Counted from the stretch's first letter, positions 37,691 through 52,550 are shown. The stretch: DNA of 64,000 bases from Diphasiastrum complanatum (GCA_029204225.1 CM055092.1:77128117-77192116); one strand, 5' to 3'. Notes: a model not told the origin generated them from the letters alone. Translations and numbers: made by a program.

Positions 37691-37774
37691 AATACCCTCG
37701 AATTTTGGATGTTTTCGCATTTGCTATTGACATATGTCTAAGCCAAAAGGATGACCAGAAGAAGGATCATTCCA

Positions 37775-39370
37775 TCTACTATGCGATTTGACAGCTCAGT
37801 GCATCAGAGAAGAATTATTCGGCTACAGAAAGGGAAGCACTTGGCATGATTTTCACTGTTAAAAAATTTCAGCATTACTTGTTGTGATATGCATTTATTT
37901 TTCATGTGGATCATTATGCTCTTAAGTATCTTGTAAATAAACCAGATCTATCAGGATGAATTGCTCGATGGGTTCTACTTCTGCAAGAATTCACTTATCA
38001 AGTAGAGCTTTGTCAAGGAAAATATCATACAAATGTTGATTATCTATCGCGACTCAGCAGCGGAAAAACTGAAGACCCTATCAATGATGATTTTTCAGAC
38101 GAACATTTATTCAAGATTTCATCACAAATTTGTTATATTCTGATATCATTACTTATCTCTAAGGATCAGATTTATCCGGATGGTTACGATTTGGAGCAAA
38201 AGACACTTTTTTGATAAATGTAGCACCTTATACAATTATTAACAATGTTCTGTACAAGCTTGGTGCTGACCATCAACTACGAAGATGTCTCGAAACTGAA
38301 GACATTAAAAAGGTCGTTAAGGCCTTACACTCAGAAGATGCTGGTGGACATTTTGCTTTGAAGATTACTGTTAATAAGATATTGACTGCCAAGTATTGGT
38401 GGCCAACAATGTTCAAGGATGTGTCAAACTTTATTCGTTCATGTGATCCATGCCAGAGATCTGGTAAGCCTACAAAAGCAATGAATTGGCCGTTGACACC
38501 AATCCTGCCTCTTGCACCATTCGAGAAGTGGGGGATTGACTTTGTCGGTCCAATTTAACCTGTTACCTGACATACGAAATGTCATTATATTCTAGTTGCA
38601 ATGGATTATGCTACAAAGAACGTTGAAGTAGAGGCGACGAAATGAAACGATGCAAAAACTGTTGCGACGTTCTTATTTAAATATATTATCACAGATATGG
38701 TTGTCCACTTGAACTAGTAAGTGATTGAGGTACACATTTTTTAAATGACACTATACAGTTGCTGACAACTTATTTCCTAATCAAACACAGAAAAACTACA
38801 CCGTATAATCCAAAAGCAAACGGGTTGACAAAAAGAGCTAATGGAATATGTAAGATCTTGACTAAAATTACTATTGCACATGCAACGGATTGGGATGAGA
38901 AACTACCATCATTTCTTTGGGCTTATTGCAACACAGAGAAAATCACGACGAAACAGACACCATATTTTCTTACATATGGTATGCATCCTATTTTGCCAAT
39001 TGAATTTGAGGTGAAAATCTTTTGTATTCAAGCTCAACGAACAGATGCAGAATGTATAAGCGAAAGGTTGACTAATATTGAAGAACTAGCTGAAGTTCGA
39101 GAGACTTCACAAAAACTAACGGAGGAAATCCAGGAACAAAGAAAGAAAAAAATATGACAGCCATATAAAAAAATGTGCTCTTAAAGCTGATGATTATGCG
39201 TTGATATATGGCAGTTGCCATCAAAAGTTCTTCGAAAAACTCCATATGCGATGGCTTGGACCGTATAAAGTCATAGAGGTGTTTGACAATGGTTATGTGC
39301 AACTTCAATCACTTGAAGGTGAACTATTACCTACACGTATTAACGGGTCCAGACTAAAGAAATACTACCT
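37775..39370 (+). pseudogene. Ty3/gypsy RNase H, integrase and GPY/F module
   Basis: RNase H: EKNYSATEREALGMIFTVKK and FHVDHYALKYLVNKPDLSG, with two in-frame stops. Integrase: zinc finger from ALHSEDAGGH to CDPCQRSGKP (38211-38558), first Asp in WGIDFVGP, second in LVSD followed by GTHFLND after frame breaks. The position of the catalytic Glu reads NGLTKRANG, Lys instead of Glu. The end has MRWLGPYKVIEVFDNGYVQL, the GPY/F module. No chromodomain is seen, as expected for Tat/Athila-type elements. Confidence 0.88.
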
Positions 39371-40164
39371 TTGTTTATTCTTATTATTTTCTAGTATTTT
39401 TCTGGAATTAATCGCAAATTTTCATTTATCTTTTCTAAAATTTTTCGTGACTTTTTCTTTTATCTTTTCTAGAAATTTTTTTGAATTTTTTGAGAATTTT
39501 TCTTGACTTCTCTCAATGTTTCAATATCATTTTTAAAGTATTTTCAAGAACTTTTCGAGAACCTTTCGCGACACTAAATTTGTTAATCAAATTTTCGTAA
39601 ATTGTTTTCGAGAATTTTTCTAGAATCTTTTCTAGCATTTTCTCCAGTTTTTTGAGGAATTTTCTCGTATGTCACTAAAATTTTCGAGAGTTTCTATATC
39701 ATTTTTTAGAACCCTTTAGGAAAGTTTCGCGAGACTTTCTTGAATATTTTTAGCATATTTTTGAGAATCTTTCGAGAATCTCTCGACCTACTTTTTGTAT
39801 CCCTCCATTAAAGATGATGGCCATGTCATCATCATTATTCACACGTGTGTACGATCACATATCAAAACAGATATTGTTTCTCCTTAATTTTTTTTTTTTC
39901 ACAAACGGTCTTCCGTCATTAAAAATCAATCTGTCAAATCATAGTTTCAAACACTGAGCCATAAATGGAAGTGACGGATGTCAAGTCACCATGCCACGCC
40001 ATCATCCCTTCCACACCGCTACTGCTTATTAGAGTTATTTCTATTTTCTTTCTTTACACTTTCTGCCTGGGAGTTTATGCTTTCCTGCGCTCATTTTCTT
40101 TGCAATCAAAGCACTCTTTAGCGAACTAGTGTGATCTACGGAGCTATCGTCAAACATTCGACCA
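39371..40164. other. T-rich region of degenerate TTTTCGAGAATTTTTC words
   Basis: From about 39390 to 39790 the plus strand is built from variants of TTTTCTAGAATTTTTCGAGA. It lies between the gypsy integrase and the extra ORF, where elements of this type often carry long non-coding DNA. No coding motif. Confidence 0.6.
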
Positions 40165-41172
40165 ATGGCTTTCGGATCAAGTTCTAGCTCTAATATCATC
40201 TAGAAAGCACGTGTAGGAATCCGCCTGGCATCCATTCAGTCCTTTTTGGATCAATGTAGGTTGGGTGATTTGAAAGTGGACCCCTCCATCATCCTCTCTG
40301 AAGTCAGTACTGAGTTTGTGAACTCTATCCATTCAATTTCAGAGGAGGAATTCAAAGTTCACATTCGAGGCAAATTCTTCACCATCTCTGAAGACTTGTT
40401 TTGCACAGCCCTCGGACTACCATTGGATGGAAAGCTGGTTGCGACAAATAAAGGTTCAGTGGATGAATCGGCCCACTTTTTGAGCAATTGTTTCGTACCC
40501 ACGAAGGGGTAGAAAATCTCTATGATCCGAGATACAACATTCAAACTGTTTTGTAAATACACAAACCAAGCAATATTTTTTATGGATGCGGATGCAACAA
40601 TTTCAGTTCAAAATTTTGGCTACATATTGGATGCGCTTGTGGGTAATCCGGTGTGCTTTGGCGTTATCACATACAAAGCTTTTTTGCGCTGGATCAAACA
40701 TCAAAAGTTTTTTGGAGTCAGAGCCCATGTTTCTCGCCTATGCGCTCATTTTCAAGTTTTGATTGAGCAAGAAAAAATAATGTTGACGGGAAGGATGTTG
40801 GCTCCCAAGCCAATCGATCTTTCCAGTCTCATTTTCATGCCTATTCCAGTTACATCCAATGCTGCACCAGCAGTCGAAGTAGCAGCCACCACTGCTATGG
40901 AGATTGAAGCTGTGGCAATGGATATTGATTGAGTTGCTACTGCTGATTCTTCAAAGCCAGCATCTGCTTGCACATCTCAGAAGCAGCAGAGTGCATCCAC
41001 CTCTGAGGATGACACAACCCAGTCCGACACATCTGATAAATTCGCGATTGATTCACGAATCGTTTGTGCTTTGAGTCAAAGACATGTTGACTGTCGTGAA
41101 TTGTTCGACCTTCGTGTCTTGTTCGTGCCACAACAAAGTTGTAGGAGTTCACCATTTCTGACAGCATCCTAG
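40165..41172 (+). pseudogene. extra ORF downstream of gypsy integrase, function unknown
   Basis: One reading frame from the ATG at 40165 is interrupted only by stops at about 40201, 40510 and 40930. The protein starts MAFGSSSSSNII and has EFKVHIRGKFFTISEDLFCT, ALGLPLDGK, TYKAFLRWIKHQKFFG and an Ala/Thr/Ser-rich acidic tail. The FxISxxLFxxALGLP pattern resembles the plant-transposon domain of extra ORFs in Tat/Athila-like elements. Its place after integrase supports that. Whether it is an envelope-like or gag-like protein cannot be told. Confidence 0.6.
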
Positions 41173-43344
41173 TGGAATTTTCACATTTCACAAATTACAA
41201 GTGGAATAATGCTCTCCATTAGAGGTCACCATCAAAAGGTGGCTCACTCTACTTTCTTTAAGAGAGGTCTACTTGCATTTATTACATTTGCCTAGAAATA
41301 CTAGTTCCTACATGGTCATTCCATCTTCCGGAATTCACCATGAGGCTTACAAAGTTCTGGCTTGTCATTACTAACTAGTATTCTCGGCTCTCATACTCGG
41401 CTCTCAATCTTTGTTCATCTCGTCTCCTCAGAGACCTCCTCGATCGAAGGTGAGAGATGCTCTTGAGTTGCTCTGTCCGAGTATCTTGGGGATTCGTCAG
41501 AATCAGCCAACATCATCCCACCCCTAATGTGTTGCAGAACCCATACAACTCATATTGGACGATGTCGTTCTGCTTCCGCATTGGCGTCTTCGACCGTCAC
41601 TTGAAAAAGTGTAGATCCTCGTTCGCTTGCATAAAACCAAGTGCTTATTATTGCCAGTCTTTATCAAAAACTACTTTCTGCAATCTGCCGCAATGTAACT
41701 AAAATGTCTTATTGTTGCAAGTGGTTGACATTCTCAAAATTTTGGAGAGCTCCCAGCAACTTCACAACTCAGCATACATGAGTGCTTCCTCATGTCCTTT
41801 TTATCACTTGTATCTGCCATTGACAGTTTCATCTCTGGTTTCTTGGAAGGTACTAACTTCTGGGAGGACTTTATCTTCTGTTTTGCTTCTGAGTGTTTCC
41901 GCAGTTCTTTGCTCAGTCGACGTCCCAGTCTTAAGGAAAACCTTCGATCTGCAGGTTGCACAAACTTTGATTATCAGTCTCAAGGAGATGGACTCATCAT
42001 AAAAAATTTGGTGGTAGGAACAATTTTGGATAGACGGTTTAGTAACGATAAGGAAACATGATGAAGGCTTTGTGGCAGGGTGAAGGAACTGATAGTTCTA
42101 TAGTTGCAGCCTTGGACCCTTGCAATGTTGAGATTTGACCACCACTTGCTGGGTGAGGAACTAGCTTAATTTTGCAGGCTCATGGTTGTCTTCATCTTGT
42201 TTTTTCTGCAGCTCTTTCTTTTGATCCGTTACTTTTGGATCTCTTTGGGATTCATAGGAGGGGATTCAACTATCATTGCTCCAGAGAGTTTCTTCTGATC
42301 AAGATTGATCTGACTCATCTGTTGCTTGAGTTTTGTCCTTTCCTCCTCAGCTTCTTTGCTTAATTTCTTATGTCTTTTAGCTGCTTTGCATGCTTTGTGT
42401 GAAGCACGTAGTTGAAACACGTTGAACATGCGATTGGACAAAAGATTGAACAAATTTTAACTAAATTTGTTTCAATCTTGCTATAGGTGACTCAAAAATG
42501 AATATGACGATGAGATTCAGGAATCAATTCTAATGTGACAAAGATTTCTCAAAGTTTTAGGATGCTCAAAGATCATAAACTCTGTGCAAGGTGATTTGAA
42601 GGTGGGTATATGAATGAAAATGTGTTCTTGAGATGCTCTACGGAAAACTCTCAGTCAGTAGGTGTTTCTCATGCAAAAATCAATCACACACTAGGAATGA
42701 AGAGCAACAAGGAAATAAACAAACTGTACAGAGCGTGAGAACTATATAGCACTTGTCGAACAAAACTTGCATTCATATTGATGAGTTACCTTGATAGTTG
42801 CAATATTGCATTCACTTTGTAGAGTAATGTGACTTACTTGGACATGCCCTTGTCAAAACCAGACAAGGTTGGTGATACTAAAGTCTACCACCATTGATAA
42901 CAGATGTTGTAAGCTATAGCTTGAGATGCATAGATGGTTGAGATACTATGTCCTGAGGACCTCTTTGAGCAAGAGATTCAGAATCGAATCTCTATCTAGA
43001 TTTCAAATTCCTAGATGTATTGTGTATTGGCACATTGGAAATTTTATCAACATGTGGAAAGACAAATAGATTTGAGGTTGCAGAAGTGGAGAAAAACTGT
43101 CAATTTGTTATGGAGGTTGCTCTTGGTTGGACATTGTAGCAGATGACAAAATATCGGTTTCGCTTTCCTCCTACAAGGACTCATGTCATATTAGTGTCTT
43201 TTTGCATTATGGAGCTGGTGTAGTGCATGGTAATGTAGAAGTTTGCAAGAAACTTCTCGAGTGAGCAGCAGGTTGAGCGGTTGGGTGCTATAGTGCTCGT
43301 GTTGTGTTGTCGTGAGGATCCTATCGGGAGTCATAAGTAATGTG
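41173..43344. other. mostly unassigned; minus-strand lysine-rich ORF scraps
   Basis: Minus-strand frames at 42229-42453 (KACKAAKRHKKLSKEAEEER, a charged helix) and 41734-41961 (Lys/Ser-rich) may be remnants of one coiled-coil protein. I do not recognise it. A 30-bp word at 41483-41512 is repeated exactly at 43786-43815. Confidence 0.35.
41483..41512 (+). repeat. 30-bp exact direct repeat, copy 1
   Basis: The sequence ATCTTGGGGATTCGTCAGAA plus CAGCCAACA-type continuation is identical to 43786-43815, 2.3 kb away. The flanks differ. Confidence 0.9.
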
Positions 43345-43776
43345 TCAGGCATGTAGGACCTTAGTTGGTTGTTTCAGACAGTATTTGAAATTGTGTTTTC
43401 TGACACAGTCGGGACATTTAGCATGACAATCAACCATGAAGTGGCCAGTTTCACCACAGATGAAACATCTGTTGTTCAATGGCCCTTGTATAACAGCATA
43501 GCCATCTTGTATGGCTAATGGTTCTGGACTTTCAAGTGGATATTCATGATAAGTCAAGGCATGTCCAGACTGTGACGATTGTTCTTCATATTGTTGGACT
43601 GTATGTTCTTGGATAGGCTGATATGAAGGACAAGCATCAGCGGGATGCGTAGCCCTGTAGTGTGGGCACCATATTGGTTTTCGTCTATAAGGTACTTGTG
43701 TAGTGTTTGGTTGACCAGGCATACTGCTTTGGACAGACTTTAGAGTAGCTTGAAACTCATTGGTGAGTTTCTCCAT
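43345..43776 (-). pseudogene. retrotransposon gag fragment with zinc knuckle
   Basis: 143 residues with CPHYRATHPADAC, a finger-like stretch, and CFICGETGHFMVDC, a classical CX2CX4HX4C knuckle (residues ~104-117), then CPDCVRKHNFKYC. This is a nucleic-acid-binding gag C-terminus. No protease or pol follows. The family is uncertain, probably gypsy. Confidence 0.7.
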
Positions 43777-43785
43777 CTGGAGTTG

Positions 43786-43815
43786 ATCTTGGGGATTCGT
43801 CAGAATCAGCCAACA
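43786..43815 (+). repeat. 30-bp exact direct repeat, copy 2
   Basis: Identical to 41483-41512. It lies next to the start of the gag fragment. Confidence 0.9.
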
Positions 43816-43996
43816 ATGGAATGCTAGAAGATGTGATAGGGTATATTGTACTTAATGATGCATGTCCGAAGATGATGAAGAATGATTCACATAGAAATAT
43901 GTGTTGTGTATGCCATAAGAACGATTGATAAAATGAATGCGGTTGTTGTAAGTAAGGTAGTACTTGTTCTAGGGTCTGGCTCTCACGGGCTTGCAT

Positions 43997-46521
<2,525 letters not shown>

Positions 46522-46599
46522 TAAACATCAATCTAGAGAACATGTTGTGTAGGAATATTTTGTTGACAATATCGTATAGTTTTCCTTTCATAAAGCCAT

Positions 46600-48325
46600 T
46601 TCTTTGAAACGCCATAGCAATGTCATTGATTTCACAGTTTGATTGCTACAACAATCTGTGCAATATTCAAAAAGTTCATCGTATTGTCATTAGACTCCGC
46701 ATTTTTTATGGTCAAGTACTCCAGAGGATAAATCCATTTGTCATTATTGAGAGTACGAGGTTGTTCTTTATTTAAAAATAAAAGCGCAACCGAATTATTA
46801 ATAAAACAGATGTCATCTATATATCGAAAGGTATTTTTGAATGTTCGAGTACTCAGTTTTTCCAAGTCTGGCAAGCGTTTTCATAAAATGCAATTCTAAT
46901 AAAATGACAGATACCAGTTACACCAAGTAGGGAAACAAGCAAAGCCCGTAGGTATACCACAATCTTGTCTCCAAGCTTTGTTTCCAACCCTCACAATGCA
47001 GTGGTCATCAATCAGTAAATCATTCCATTGGCAAAGCAACAATTTGTCCACGAGTCCATTTTTCAGTTGGTTTGTTTACCCACTTCCCTTTACATTCCTC
47101 ATGGTCAGGTTTCCATTTATAGGCAAGAAATTGTTTTTGTTGAATTTGAACGCATACAAGATCAACTTATGTATAATAGTCTTAAGTCCATCTAGGCCAT
47201 TAGAGGGATGTTTTCATAACATTTAGAGATGTCGGTAGACCACGTAGAAGTGATTTTACTTGGCACATTAAGATAGAACTCAGTGGATGAGTTGCACTGC
47301 CAAAATAGGTTGGTACCCATATTTAGGTAACTCCGATATGAATTTGCCTTAAGGCCTGCCCCCTCCATGAGGAGCAGAGTCAAAATACCAAGAGCCCCTG
47401 CCGCCTTTGAAAAGTAGCAGTCATGTGCATTTGTAATCCATTTGAAGGTATTTTTATGTGTTTTAAAAAGACAAAGTAGATAAGGTAATTCGTCTTTCCC
47501 TAGAAGGTAATCTGGCAATATACTAGAAAAGGTATGCTTAGTGATTGTAATAGCATTATCAATGTTATTGTTATCATAATCTAGAAAAGGAACAAAATTT
47601 TGGACTAGATAATCTTTGCAATGCCAAGTTCCTAACCAAATTTATGCACATGAAACAAGGATTATGTTGGGCCTTATCTATGCCATTCACATACAAATAG
47701 GTAGTAATCCAGTCATATTCATCAATAGCATTCTTTAAATTTTTTCTAGTGGTGCTTTTACCATGAAGCCATCTAGTTTTCTTTAAAAAGTTTGTAACAA
47801 CAAGCTTGCAAATAAGGGCATGTTCCACAATACAATCATGATTTATATTCTGATAACCGGGTAAAAAATTAGCCAGTTTAAACCAACCATGGTAAAGTTC
47901 CAAAGCGACCTCATTAATATTGGATTGACGTAAAGGAATATGATTAAGCCCTTTGCTCAGGTCGTTCCTTAAAATCTTACTACCGGGTTCTTGCAACACC
48001 ATCCATCAACAAAGCATTAAGTTTTTCGTAAGTGAACACTCATTTATGCTTTTTCTGGGGCAAAACAAAAATATATATCTATGCAATTGTGACAACGCCA
48101 TGGACTCATCATCAACAAACATTACCATCCCAAAGATTCGTCACATGCAGTGCCATGGGATTGGCACCTATTTGGTCGCGGAAGAATGTTGCCCAATTCT
48201 AAGAATGACATGGAATATTCTAAAAGTTGGCAAAAGGCTCCCCAAATGCTACACAAATGTGGTAGAGAGTCAGAAGTATTAGGGTCAGGCAACCAGTTGG
48301 CATTTTTCACATTTAAGTCCAACAT
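46600..48325 (-). pseudogene. unusual YIDD reverse transcriptase (possibly Penelope-like)
   Basis: Minus-strand frames, in order: LRNDLSKGLNHIPLR and NPCFMCINLVRNLALQRLSS (47574-48002); LPYLLCLFKTHKNTFKWI and TDISKCYENIPL, RT motif A (47192-47518); in a broken frame RQDCGIPTGFACFPTWCNWY, motif B (about 46960); and FRYIDDICFINNS, motif C (46632-46874). All three RT motifs are visible but the frame is split at least three times. The KGLxxIP start, the KTHK motif and YIDD are unlike copia, gypsy or L1 and recall Penelope-like or telomerase-related RTs. No GIY-YIG domain was seen. A CEKC near 48290 may be part of a zinc finger. Confidence 0.7.
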
Positions 48326-48574
48326 TGGGCCTTTAGGCTAGAAAGTGCCATGTGCACTAATATTTAAATAAAATATTTTTAACTTATCTTTTGCAAGTTC
48401 CTAAGCTAGGAAACACAACTTGTACCCAAGATACACAAAGTGATTCGAACGTTCAAGATTGTGATTCTAATGAAACTTCAGTAGCCAATGGGTGATGAGA
48501 AGGTTCTACTCTCACTCTTATAAAAAGAGACCATTTTTCTTATACTTCCATCATAAGAAGAGTAATAGAACTCT

Positions 48575-48580
<6 letters not shown>
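48326..48580. other. no recognisable feature
   Basis: A short interval before the CT tract. CTTATAAAAAGAGA at about 48515 looks like a TATA box but no gene follows. Confidence 0.4.
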
Positions 48581-48633
<53 letters not shown>

Positions 48634-48665
48634 TCTCTCTTTCTCTCTCTCTTAATCTCTCTTCC
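48581..48665. repeat. (CT)n microsatellite with imperfect tail
   Basis: TC run at 48581-48629, then TTTCTCTCTTTCTCTCTCTC-type sequence to about 48665. Confidence 0.95.
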
Positions 48666-48739
48666 TCCCTCTTCATGGTGCGATGTTTAGTTGCTTTATG
48701 CAAATTTATGGTAGAATCGTATGCTAGTTGATGAAAGGC

Positions 48740-49545
48740 AACATCTAAAAATTCTTAGAAAGTTGACACTTGGCCTCCTCTTGAATAGCATCTCAAAAGG
48801 TGTCCTTCCATCCAATATAGCACTCGGCCACCTATTGCACAAGAAATTGGCACACAACAAAGCTTGATTTCAAAATGGTTTATCTAGATTAGCACCTAAT
48901 CTCATGGATTTAGCACTTTCACATAAAGTCCTATTCTTCCTTTCAACCACTCCATTTTTGTTGTGGGTCCTTGGTGTTGTATACTCCCTCTTGATCCCAT
49001 GCTCATCACAAAAGGCCTTGAACTTGCTAGATATATATTCACCACCATTGTCACTCCTTAAGCACTTGATCTTTGTGGAAAATTGGTTCTCTCTTGCATT
49101 CTTGAACTTAACAAAGACATCATAAACTTCATCCTTGCTCTTTAGTAGATAGATCCAACAAAATCTACTAAAGTCATGAAGGAAAGATACATACAACTTA
49201 GCTCTACTATTGCTAATTTAGTAATTCCATGAATATTTGAATGTACAATTTGAAAAGGCATTTTAGATCTAGATTTAGATCTAGTATAAGGTAGTCTATG
49301 TGACTTAGACAAAGCACAAGACTCACAAACATGATTGATGCCACTTAAGGAACTTGGAAGACCTATCATAACCTTCTTTCGAGCCATTACCTCCAATGAC
49401 TTGAAGTTGAGGTGTTCCATCCTTTTATGCCAAACCTCTTGATTAGGTATTTGCTCACTTGCAACACATCCAACTTGGTTAGCAATAACACAAGCATCTA
49501 GTTTGAGAGTAGGACAATTCATGTACTTTTGCAACAACAATGTTC
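48740..49545 (-). pseudogene. Ty1/copia integrase fragment
   Basis: 49142-49540: EVWHKRMEHLNFKSL and HVCESCALSKSHR, the complete HHCC finger. The first catalytic site reads IVHSNIHGI, Asn instead of Asp. After a frameshift, 48870-49196 has CLRSDNGGEYISS with the second Asp and NKNGVVERKNRT with the Glu. The sequence runs on to a PFEM block near 48780 and stops. Confidence 0.88.
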
Positions 49546-50512
49546 AACACACATGGAATCCTTATCGGAGCATTTAAGCAATACCTGGAATGGCTCCAGG
49601 CACTTGGCCCATAGTCACCGACACCCACCTAACAAATGAGGAGGTTGAGAATCTCAATTTGGTAGGTTTTCATTTGGAAACTAAAATACAAGTTCCAATA
49701 ACATTGCCTCAAAACCAAGAAGACAATCGAAATGGGCGCTATAGGCCACTTGTATCGAGGGAGGATGTAAAGTAAGTAGAGTCAGCTGACAACATGACAA
49801 TGAGAGTCAACAGAAGTAGCGAGGACAAAAGAGCATGAAGTTTTTGAGATAGAGACAACTCACTCAAGGATTAAGGGATGTACGTATAGAGTCACAATAA
49901 GCACAAACCTCTCTTGCACGTGTCCAGATTTTATGTTTTGTTCTACAAGAGAGAAATGCTTTTTGGCCTATAAACATATGTATTTTGTTTACATGCGGGT
50001 ATTTAGATTAGATCACAACCATAGCATATACATACACCAAACCATGTTGTCAAACATTGAGGTCTTTCAGGTGTTGTCTCGTGCACGATTGTTATGTGCT
50101 TGGTTGACATCTATGTTTATTGGTGAAGTTGTATTTCATTAATATTTGTCAATGCAACAAATTTTTTAAAAATGCAATAAAATGTTTTCACGATCCAAAC
50201 ACTTTGATACATGTGGATCTGATTATATTGATAAATAATCACAATGATAAGAAATGTGTTTTATTTTTTTATTTGCATGCTACAAATAGAATTGTACTAC
50301 AATAATGTGTCAAAAACCAATTCAGGAGCCACTCTGTATGATGTATATATCATCTTTTTTGGATGTGTCCATGTTCACAAAAATTATTGTATTTTTTATT
50401 CTAGTAGTAATGCAATATATTGATACATATTCACAATGATGGAAAATGTTTGTTTTATTTTTACCTAAATGCTACAAATAGAATTGTACTGGAATAGTGT
50501 GATAGGAAACCA
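49546..50512. other. no recognisable gene
   Basis: AT-rich. Two diverged copies of GGAAACCAATTCA/TACAAATAGAATTGTACT lie at about 50285 and 50475, a weak ~190-bp duplication. Confidence 0.4.
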
Positions 50513-50868
50513 ATTCATGGAAATCTACAAAATAGGACCAAGAATGGATCCTAATCTGATCCACAAGAGGGATTGGATGTTAGATACAATTGATCTATCA
50601 ATGTACACAAGATTTAGATCAATCTAGATCAATTCTAGACATGAAAATCTAACAAGAACTATCATTAATGAAGATAAATGTACTTGTTGGTTTCACACAT
50701 GTGAAAACCTGTCAGAGTACGGACTCCAACCTGAAAACAAATTACACTATGATATAAACTCAAAACATTCAAAACAAATGAAGACAAATGGAGAGATTGA
50801 CACAAAATTGCTTCCAAAATCAAGATTGATGTTTCATGTTGATTATGGCCAAATATGTCTCTATATAC
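50513..50868 (-). repeat. truncated copia LTR fragment
   Basis: From TGGAAATCTACAAAATAGG to about 50868 it matches the LTR at 35893-36245 with some percent divergence. There is no primer site beside it. Confidence 0.8.
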
Positions 50869-51079
50869 ACTTCTTGAAGTTCAAGGGACTGATCATGTAT
50901 CAGATCTCACACGTGTGAGGATGCTTTGTCATATGGTGAATCAGCATGCAAAATTGACACTTGGATCAAACTTTCTATTTTGAGCACTTTTGGTCCAATT
51001 TCCTACTATATGGAGATCTACTTGGAAATCTTCTAGAAGTCAAAACTCGCCTTCCTCAGCTTATTCCACACGTGTGAGT

Positions 51080-51655
51080 TGTCCTCTACACATGGGATGT
51101 GACCGAAAGGAGGATCGTTCAAAGACCACATTCACTACGGATTGGGACACTTATGTTTACAACAAAATGCCCTTTGGTCTTTGTAACGCTCCAACGACTT
51201 TTCAGCGAATCATGATGTTAATTTTTGCTGCCTTCTTGAGAACTTTTCTCGAAATATTTCTTGATGATTTCTGTGTATACAGTGATATAAAGACACACCT
51301 GCAGAAACTGAAATTAACATTGCAACGGTGTCGAGATACTTGTTTATTTCTTATCCATAGAAATATTTTTTTGGTATGAAAGAAGGAATATTGCTCGGAC
51401 ATAGAATATCTAACAGAGGAATAGAAGTCGACAAAGATAAAGTCGAGCTTATAAAGAATCTCCAGATACCAACCAATTTACATGAACTAAGAGCTTTCTT
51501 AGGACATGTCGGCTATTACCGGAGATTTATTCAAAATCATACTTCTATTGCTGCCTCTCTTACACATCTACTGAAGAAACAAGTGGAATACTTGTGGACG
51601 AATGAATAGCAGAAAGCATTCAAAAAATTTAAGCAAAGATTGATCAATGCTGGTC
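51080..51655 (+). pseudogene. Ty3/gypsy reverse transcriptase fragment
   Basis: FTTDWDTYVYNKMPFGLCNA, PTTFQRIMM and IFLDDFCVYSD (the FLDD form of the catalytic site) are in one frame. After a frameshift at about 51375: GILLGHRISNRGIEVDKDKV and LRAFLGHVGYYRRFIQNH. It ends at about 51655, head to head with a minus-strand gag. The family is probably the same as 37775-39370. Confidence 0.88.
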
Positions 51656-51659
51656 TCGA

Positions 51660-52550
51660 GATTTTCGGCACTAGCTATTACTGCTGCTAAGGAGGTCATG
51701 TCCCCTTGTCTGCAATACCGATCAAGCTTTGGTGGTAAACCAGCCAAAAATTATTCGATCTGCATATCAACGGGATATACACCGGTTAGTTTTCCTATAA
51801 GATTTTTAACCTTTCGTGTATATTTTCGAAGAGATTCTTTAGTCTTCTTCTGAACATTGTTCAGACGTCCAAGAATTCTAGATTTATAATCGATTTCTCT
51901 GAACTGGTTCAGAAACGCATCTTCAATAGTAACCAAGTTCCTACGCAGCCTGGTTCAACTTGACTGTACCATATGCGTGCTTGCTTTCTTTGGTGGTAAA
52001 CCAGCCAAAAACCATTCGATCTACATATCCACGGAATATACACCGGTTAGTTTTCCTATGAGATTTTTAACCTTTCATGTATATTTGCGAAGGGATTCTT
52101 TACTCTTCTTCTGAACATTGTTCAGACGTTCGAGAATTCTAGATTTGTAACCTATCTTTCTAAACTGCAGAAATGCATCTTTGAGCAGGTACCAAGTTCC
52201 TACATGGCCTGGTTCAACTTGACTATACCAGATGCGCGCCTGCTTTCTTAGCAGACCATGGAAGATTTGTAGTTTGTCTACGTCAGTACCTTCGTTATTT
52301 GCATTAGCTATTTGTGAGACATAGTTATCTACATCATCGGAAGAAGTCCCTTTAAAATAATCGTATTTAATTTTAGAGATAGAAGTGAAACGTGCAGCAA
52401 GACCCTTCATACCGAAGCTAATTGGGAGTTCAAGTAACTGGGCAATGGTTTTGTCTAGATTTCTTCGACTAATACTTTCACTTTGTCTTTGTAAAAATTC
52501 CTCTCTAAGCTTATGGTATCGTTATAATCTAAATTCTCTATTTGACATAC
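51660..52550 (-). pseudogene. Ty3/gypsy gag with in-frame internal duplication
   Basis: From the ATG near 52550 (MSNREFRL) the minus strand reads ELPISFGMKGLAARFTSISK, FHGLLRKQARIWYSQVEPG and SRILERLNNVQKKSKESLRK. A 261-bp segment (87 codons) is tandemly repeated (from 51727 and 51988 in plus coordinates), so the last block and KVKNLIGKLTGVYPVDMQIE occur twice. Some stops are present. It follows the primer site and LTR at 52.6-53.5 kb and is the start of that element. Confidence 0.85.

Noticed and set aside
46600-48325. Host telomerase (TERT) gene
   Set aside because: The RT motifs are somewhat similar, but there is no telomerase N-terminal domain, the frame is broken, and the setting is mobile-element debris.
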